Under the pieces are notes generated by a model, which ran no database searches, was not told the origin of the DNA, and saw only the letters and a list, made by a program, of their open reading frames with translations. A stretch of 64,000 bases of DNA from Diabrotica undecimpunctata. Its lineage: Eukaryota > Arthropoda > Insecta > Coleoptera > Chrysomelidae. The DNA lies in the NCBI RefSeq assembly GCF_040954645.1, contig NC_092806.1, forward strand, positions 1,054,001 through 1,118,000. Reading direction: 5' to 3'. Below are positions 58,895 through 64,000 of this stretch, one piece after another. The stretch's first letter is position 1; each line of letters opens with the position of its first letter. Position numbers and translations under genes: made by a program.

Positions 58895-59165
58895 TCCTCT
58901 TCTTCTTTTTCTTCTTCTTTTTATATAGACATGACTCTATCTGTTTTTAAATGTGCCTCCAGTAAGTTGTCGTTCCATCGTTTTTGTGGTCTTCCTACTG
59001 ATAGTCTTCCTATTAGAGAACCGTCTCTTGCCGTCTTTACTACTCTATTTGTTGTCATTCGGCTAAAATGATTGTTTCATTCTACTCTTCTATTTCTTAC
59101 CCAGTTCTTGAAATTCTACACCTTGCATCTACGTCGTATATCTGTACTTCGCTTCGTTGTTTCGC
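58895..59165 (-). mobile_element. LINE 3' end, same family as 39955-40320
   Basis: Nucleotide-level match to 39955-40150: CTTCTTCTTTTTATATAGAC, ATGTGCCTCCAGTAA.TTGTC, GAGAACCGTCTCTTG, CATTCTACTCTT.TATTTCTT, ACCCAGTT.TTGA, CACCTTGCATCT. It ends in a (CTT)n tract on its 3' side (58895-58921). Confidence 0.82.
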
Positions 59166-59442
59166 ATAAGTTGTGAAAGGTACAAGAGGTGCCACCTATT
59201 GTGGTGAGGATGAACGAAACTCGATTTAAAAAAATCGGTTTTTATCCTTTTGACCTATCCAAAAAATGTAAAGTTTACACTTCAGCAAAAGCTTTTCTAT
59301 CGCTACGATGAATTGAAAGGCCATATATGACGTAGCAGTATAATTCGTCAAACATTCTGTGTATGAATCGGTATCATGAGGATCTAATTACGATATTTAT
59401 GAATATTTCCTGCTTTATCAGAGATCAGGGAAAGATTTAAAT

Positions 59443-59645
59443 GCAAAATAAGTATATCGATGGAAGGCAACCGTATACATGTATTTCTGACTATTGGTCG
59501 TATTCAGTACGATGCAGCCAAGTTAGAATAAGAGCATGTTAACTTAAGAAAGGATCTAAACATGTAATTTGGCTACACCGTACTGACGACGACCAATAGT
59601 CAGAAATACGTATATACGGTTGCCTTCCATCGATATACATATTTT
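59443..59645. mobile_element. Foldback MITE, ~200 bp, ~75-bp arms
   Basis: Left arm 59443-59523 (AAAATAAGTATATCGATGGA, AGGCAACCGTATACATGTAT, TTCTGACTATTGGTCGT) and right arm 59570-59645 (GACCAATAGTCAGAAATACG, TATATACGGTTGCCTTCCAT, CGATATACATATTTT) are reverse complements with few mismatches. The loop is about 46 bp. Non-coding. Confidence 0.88.
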
Positions 59646-59724
59646 GGTTCTTGTTTTCCTGTTTTGCGAGACATGCCATTACATTTTACTTTTATTATTC
59701 ACTCGCATTAACCTTTTCTTTTTG

Positions 59725-59728
<4 letters not shown>

Positions 59729-59785
<57 letters not shown>
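59729..59785. repeat. (TA)n microsatellite
   Basis: About 57 bases of uninterrupted TA. Confidence 0.97.
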
Positions 59786-59788
<3 letters not shown>

Positions 59789-59789
59789 G

Positions 59790-61335
59790 GATATAGTAAA
59801 AAACTTATCAGAAGAGTCAGAAGAGTACCAGATCATACTTTATATTTAACTTGGTTTAGATGCAAGAGGTTTACTATTTTAAAAATTTAACAGGTGACTG
59901 TAGATGACAATTGATTGGACCTCCCGACAGGTAAAAATTGTACTGGAAAATATGCAAAACTTACCTACGATAACTATAGTGGATGTAACAGTTACAATGA
60001 GGATGAAATTTTGTAAATATCACAAGAGGTATTGAATACTGCTGTTCTTGCAATTTGGGAAAAAAGTGTGCTTAAATGTAAAGAGTTAATAAAGAGTTTA
60101 TAAAGACGCAATTATCCCAGTGGTCATTTAAAATCTAAATGACAATACCGAAGACAGTGATTATGACTATGAATCTAATTCTTAATTACACTCTAAGGTA
60201 ATATGTTTTTATTTTCTTATTAAGAAAAATATTGTTATTATTTTATATATAAATACTTACCACTACAATTTAGAAACAATAGATTTTGTTATTCTTTTCT
60301 GGTTTTGCAATAATAATTGTATATTTCTCCAAATGAATGTACTATACATTATAAGTTAAACCGTATTTTGCTTGTCTTTGACAGTGCTTCAAATATTGGA
60401 AGAATTTACTATTGGCTTTCCCAGCACCATCAAGTCAAAGCTTTCATTCTTAATCCAAAACAGTCGCAAATTCATAAAGTATTCTTCACCTTTACATTTG
60501 TCACGCAAAAATAATATTTGTAGTTTCTAATACCGAAAGTGGGTACACTTTCTTCTTCAATATTTAACGTTCAAGCAAATCTGCTTTCGAAGAAGAAACT
60601 GACAGTAAATCCCTATCTAGTTAGCTATATATCTCTAGGCCCCTATTTATTTAAAGCAAACATTCCTCATACATATACTCGTTCGTTTTATTTGCTCTTA
60701 TAATTACCGCAAGTAACTAACTTGTTCTGTAAAGAACCATGAACCAGCGCATCGCCTAGAACAAATAACAATTTTCTAGAGATAATGGTCTAAGAAGAAG
60801 AATGGTCTATTGTATTACGTGTAGTATCTCCAACATAAGGTCTCTCATATTCTTTTACATAAGGAGTCGCTTACTACGCAAAAACGCGGCTAGTTTAGGT
60901 ACTTACCGGTATACTGGGAGCTGGATCGTTTATCTGTAATCAACAAAATAGTATGGTTCAGTACATTTATTATTTTAAATATAACCTAATAACCTTATAT
61001 AGATTTTTACTACGTATTATAACAATTATATTATTTTTTCTATTGTATGTATCTGTTTAACGGTACCAAACAGAATTTTATTTGCTACAGAAAATTATAA
61101 AACGTCACATTTTATTTAACTATGAAGTTGAAAAAGAATATCAGTGGGTAATTTATGTCGAATTAAAAATTTATAATAATATAATATAATATATTATTAT
61201 AAATGATTATATATAATATAATATAAATTTATAATAATAACATAATAATAATTTATAATACACCCAGTGTAGGTGGTCGATGCTTCTCTTGTCTTCCCTT
61301 GATTTCCCTTTCAATAACCTCTTTGTCGGTGAGAA
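59790..61335. other. Mostly unrecognised; AT-rich low-complexity part near its end
   Basis: A plus stretch at 59790-60520 carries an acidic end (EDSDYDYESNS, about 60150) and ILLVFDSASN (60370) that faintly recall DDE_1 transposases, too weak to call. 61150-61260 is low-complexity TAATA-type sequence with hairpin potential. Confidence 0.4.
60907..60933 (-). other. Micro-exon-like unit, 27 nt
   Basis: Minus strand: TTTGTTGATTACAG, 27 bases reading INDPAPSIP in frame 1, then GTAAGTACC. It has the same layout as the units at 34245-34269 and 9560-9584, but a different length and weak similarity. Confidence 0.25.
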
Positions 61336-61339
61336 AACG

Positions 61340-61475
61340 ATGAGAGGATATGGATGAGCATGCAAGAAATTTCTTTGGCAGTCGATCGTGGAGGAGAATG
61401 GCTATAGACAGTAACGAATGGAGAGGTTTGCTGAGAGAGGCCAGGACTTAAATTGGTCTATAGAGCCGAGTATGG
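61340..61475 (+). mobile_element. LINE C-terminal tail of another family
   Basis: Plus strand: RSWRRMAIDSNEWRGLLREA followed by a few codons and a stop, matching the 'GR...W...A.DR.EWR.L...A..H.GL' closing tail of many insect LINEs. Only ~45 codons. Confidence 0.6.
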
Positions 61476-61599
61476 ATGAAATCAAATACAAGTGCAATAC
61501 TATTCAATATATTATTCCCAGTGAATAAAATGGTCATACGAACATTTTTATAAAAGTACCGAAATTGCGTCCATCTATTGACGAAATGCTAATCTCTTC

Positions 61600-62716
61600 C
61601 GCAAGAATAATCTAGCAGAATCTAACATAAACAAAAGGTTTAGAAATTTTATCACCTCAACAAAAACATATCCAGGTGCAGATGTCTTCTCAGATCATAA
61701 CCTATTGGTTACAAATATCAACATACGACTTAAAATATTTCATAAGAAAATGAGGCCCAAAATGGATATAAGACTACTAAAAGAAAATGACATCCAGAAA
61801 AAAGTAAAAACATTTGGAACAACAATAAATTTTGCGAAAATATTTGAAGACACACTAGAGACATAGAAGAACAATGGAACGAAATGAAGACATCTATTAC
61901 CACAATTTCGCATGAATATCATGAGGAGAAGCAAGAATGGATGACAGATAGAATATTGCAGATGATGGAAGAGCGAAGAAAACTAAAAGGTAGAAATGAC
62001 AACGAATATAAAAGTTGCATAAGACTATATGAAAGGAGATAAAAGAAGCAAACGAAGCATGGCTGACGAAGAAATGTAAGGAAATTAAAACAGTACAACG
62101 CAAACATGACGATTTTTCCATATGCACAAAAAAATTAAAGAGGTATAAAACACCAGAAAACAACGAAATACAGGCATAGTTGTAGATATTGAAAGCCATA
62201 TTTTGACTACCATTGAAGATAAATTACGAGGATGGAAAAAATATATGCAAGAATTATTTGAAGATGCAGCACGAAGTACGACTGAAATAAAAAATCCCTA
62301 CGGCCCAGAAATAACAAACGAAGAAATAACTATGACCATTAAGCGGATTAAAGATGGGAAATCCCCAGGACCTGATGAGGTACATGGTAAAATTTTAAAG
62401 CTATTAGAGACACACCAAGTCACAGCTTTTACAAAGCTATACAACAATATCTACTAGACTCGTTATTTACCAAAAGACTGGCTACTATCAATAATCATTA
62501 CACTTCCTAAAAAAGCCAACGCTAGAAAATGTAAAGTACATAGATTAATTAGTTTAATAAGCCATGTACTTAAAGTACATCTTACTATCATTCACTCGCG
62601 CATATACATCAAATTAGAATAACACCTGATTGAAGTTCAATTGGGATTCAATAGAATAAGATGTCGGTCAATGTGGTCGCCAACATCTCTAGAAGATAGG
62701 CACATTTAGAAGAAGA
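61600..62716 (+). mobile_element. LINE with internal deletion: endonuclease end, RT start, then 3' end
   Basis: Plus strand: KRFRNFITSTKTYPGADVFS, SDHNLLVTNINIRLK (APE endonuclease C-terminal SDH motif), a charged linker (QWNEMKTSITTISHEYHEEK), then the frame 62203-62457 with WKKYMQELFED and IKDGKSPGPDEVHGKILKLL (RT start), then LPKDWLLSIIITLPKK, LISLISHVLKVHLTIIHSRI and QLGFNRIR. At about 62655 the sequence jumps to the family's 3' end (VNVVANIS) and a GAAGAAGAA tail at 62708-62716. Palm, thumb and C-terminal domains are deleted. Confidence 0.85.
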
Positions 62717-62719
62717 ATT

Positions 62720-63880
62720 TAATCACAAACTGAACCGACCGATATAAACATTTAAACTTTATGTCGTTGGGTTCATATAATGTAAACACCAAATAGAATC
62801 AGAGCATATTCTGCGCCCATACCTATATGTTTGTCAGTAAATACTTATTGTTTACCTATTATGGTACGGACAGATTGTGAAGAAAAGATAGAAAATGCTG
62901 CTTAGTTTATATGAAAATGAATAAAAAATTTGACAAGTAGTCGAAGTGTTAAATTACGATATGTTATTTCCTTGATACATAATAAAGACTAAATATTTTC
63001 GCCGTCTAGCCTTATCCTTGTTTTAATGTAAAGCATCCATTAATTGTTACCAAATAAACCTGATGCCTGTGCATATTTTTTAAAGTGTTCTTAAGGAAGA
63101 TGAATCGCATCCTTATTTTTGTACTAGTCATTACCTTGATTTAACTTATTCCTTATATAATACTATACTTTGTAACATCATGGCTTTGACTCAAAGGTCA
63201 AAGACTTTAGAGCATTTAAAGCAATGCATTTAAAGCAGCTTGGCTGAAAATGTAGACAATTTTATTTGTGGTGTGTATTTTGTCGTGAAAGATAGTCATT
63301 AGCTTCCAAGGAATTTAAAGAGCCTGAACTTTATTTATATTTGTCGTAGATAAACAAGTGAATACGTTTATTATTATGTTTATATAATTAGATAAAATAC
63401 TTCTAATCTAAATATAATATCAATTAGTATGCCGCAGTATAATCAACTTAAAAAGAACAGAAATAAATATTTCCTGACTTTTGTGTATAACAACTAGTAT
63501 TACTAGCTATTAATATAAAGACTTAATTGCATAATGACACTACCACGATAAACATGTGTAGATTCTTATAAACGTTAATAAGATCAGGACCAGAATGTTG
63601 ACGTGATGGAAGTTAGTTTTTTTTTTGCAGAACTAAATAATGAATATATATTGATCATGTAACTATTTGAGAATATTTTATATTTCAAAAAAAAAGTTTT
63701 CTTATAGCTTTATTCTTAAATACAATTTTAAAACAGTGATATATAATTTGTAACAGTATTAGCAGATAGCTTGAAGTGGGTAAACCATTTTAGAATTTTC
63801 ATTTTTAACAGATTACTTTTATAATATGTGAGGGAATTACTTACTAGTAGAGATAAGAAAGACAACAAAAAAGTTACTTA
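62720..63880. other. No recognisable gene
   Basis: AT-rich. Nothing recognised. Confidence 0.5.
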
Positions 63881-63884
63881 TATA

Positions 63885-64000
63885 CACAACACAAGCGACT
63901 AGAAAGAATCCCACGGATACAAAAAGTTACCAATGCTGAGGTATTTCGGCACATGGGTAAACAAAAAGAATTATTCAGGATATTCAAAGCGAAAAAATGC
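63885..64000 (+). mobile_element. LINE C-terminal fragment running off the window
   Basis: The plus frame reads RLERIPRIQKVTNAEVFRHM then GKQKELFRIFKAKKC at the window edge, equivalent to 'RRMLRISWTDRVTN.EVLRR......LL..IK.RK' in the related LINEs. Whether its 3' end is intact lies outside the window. Confidence 0.72.

Noticed and set aside
60317..60514. Plus frame with ILLVFDSAS, resembling a DDE_1 transposase strand.
   Set aside because: Only one short motif matches and the surrounding catalytic pattern (LDNA.SH ... LPP..T...QP.D) is absent.
61740..62199. Hydrophobic minus-strand open frames of 62-100 codons.
   Set aside because: They are antisense shadows of the purine-rich LINE linker on the plus strand.
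1..64000. CRISPR arrays, operons, ribosome binding sites or bacterial mobile elements.
   Set aside because: None seen; sequence character is that of an animal nuclear genome.
1..64000. Complete rRNA or tRNA genes.
   Set aside because: No full cloverleaf with A- and B-boxes and no rRNA core sequence was recognised by eye; only the partial tRNA-like stretch near 38630 was noted.

Overview
The window looks like nuclear DNA of an insect: AT-rich, with no bacterial-style gene packing, a run of the arthropod telomere repeat TTAGG, and dozens of decayed insect-type transposable elements. A large repeat-rich genome such as a leaf beetle's would fit, but species and even order cannot be fixed from this sequence. 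I find no complete, intact host gene. Almost every protein-like stretch is a fragment of a transposon or retrotransposon with stops, frameshifts or deletions.

Layout. 0-6.3 kb: LINE pieces, including a small antisense LINE inserted in a sense LINE with an 11-bp target duplication, an endonuclease-domain piece, a GC-rich island at 1.4 kb, and a 1.3-kb 5'-truncated LINE. 7.9-9.2 kb: piggyBac-like transposase relic. 11.4-13.6 kb, minus strand: IS630/Tc1-like transposase relic, a foldback element, and the end of a tyrosine recombinase (Crypton-like) with a plausible intron. 14-23.2 kb: Jockey-like and other LINE pieces on both strands, plus a broken, intron-free copy of the C-terminal part of the host protein Ecdysoneless at 17.3-17.9 kb. 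26-29.7 kb: a degenerate ~105-bp tandem repeat, LINE pieces, and a Tigger/pogo transposase relic split by exactly 100 bp of TTAGG repeats. 29.8-31.8 kb: a 1.9-kb palindromic element with CAGGGTG modules holding the N-terminal half of a mariner-family transposase, followed by an (AT)n tract. 33-38 kb: a Gypsy integrase piece, LINE pieces, a Penelope-type GIY-YIG piece, a cysteine-containing candidate exon and a mariner piece. 40-48.5 kb: LINE 3' ends, a mariner C-terminal domain, foldback MITEs, possible LTRs, and an insect repeat-associated protein. 53-59.8 kb: LINE 3' ends, an RNase H-bearing LINE inserted in a Jockey-like reading frame with a 12-bp target duplication, and a foldback MITE with an adjacent (TA)n tract. 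61.3-64 kb: further LINE pieces, one running off the window end.

The elements do not form a pathway. What can be read is a history of nested insertions, a retrocopied host gene, telomeric repeat capture and several foldback families. The only hints of host coding sequence are a candidate exon at 36.83-37.01 kb and three micro-exon-like units (9.56, 34.25, 60.91 kb), all on the minus strand and all unproven. Protein identities rest on motif recognition by eye; no database search was run.
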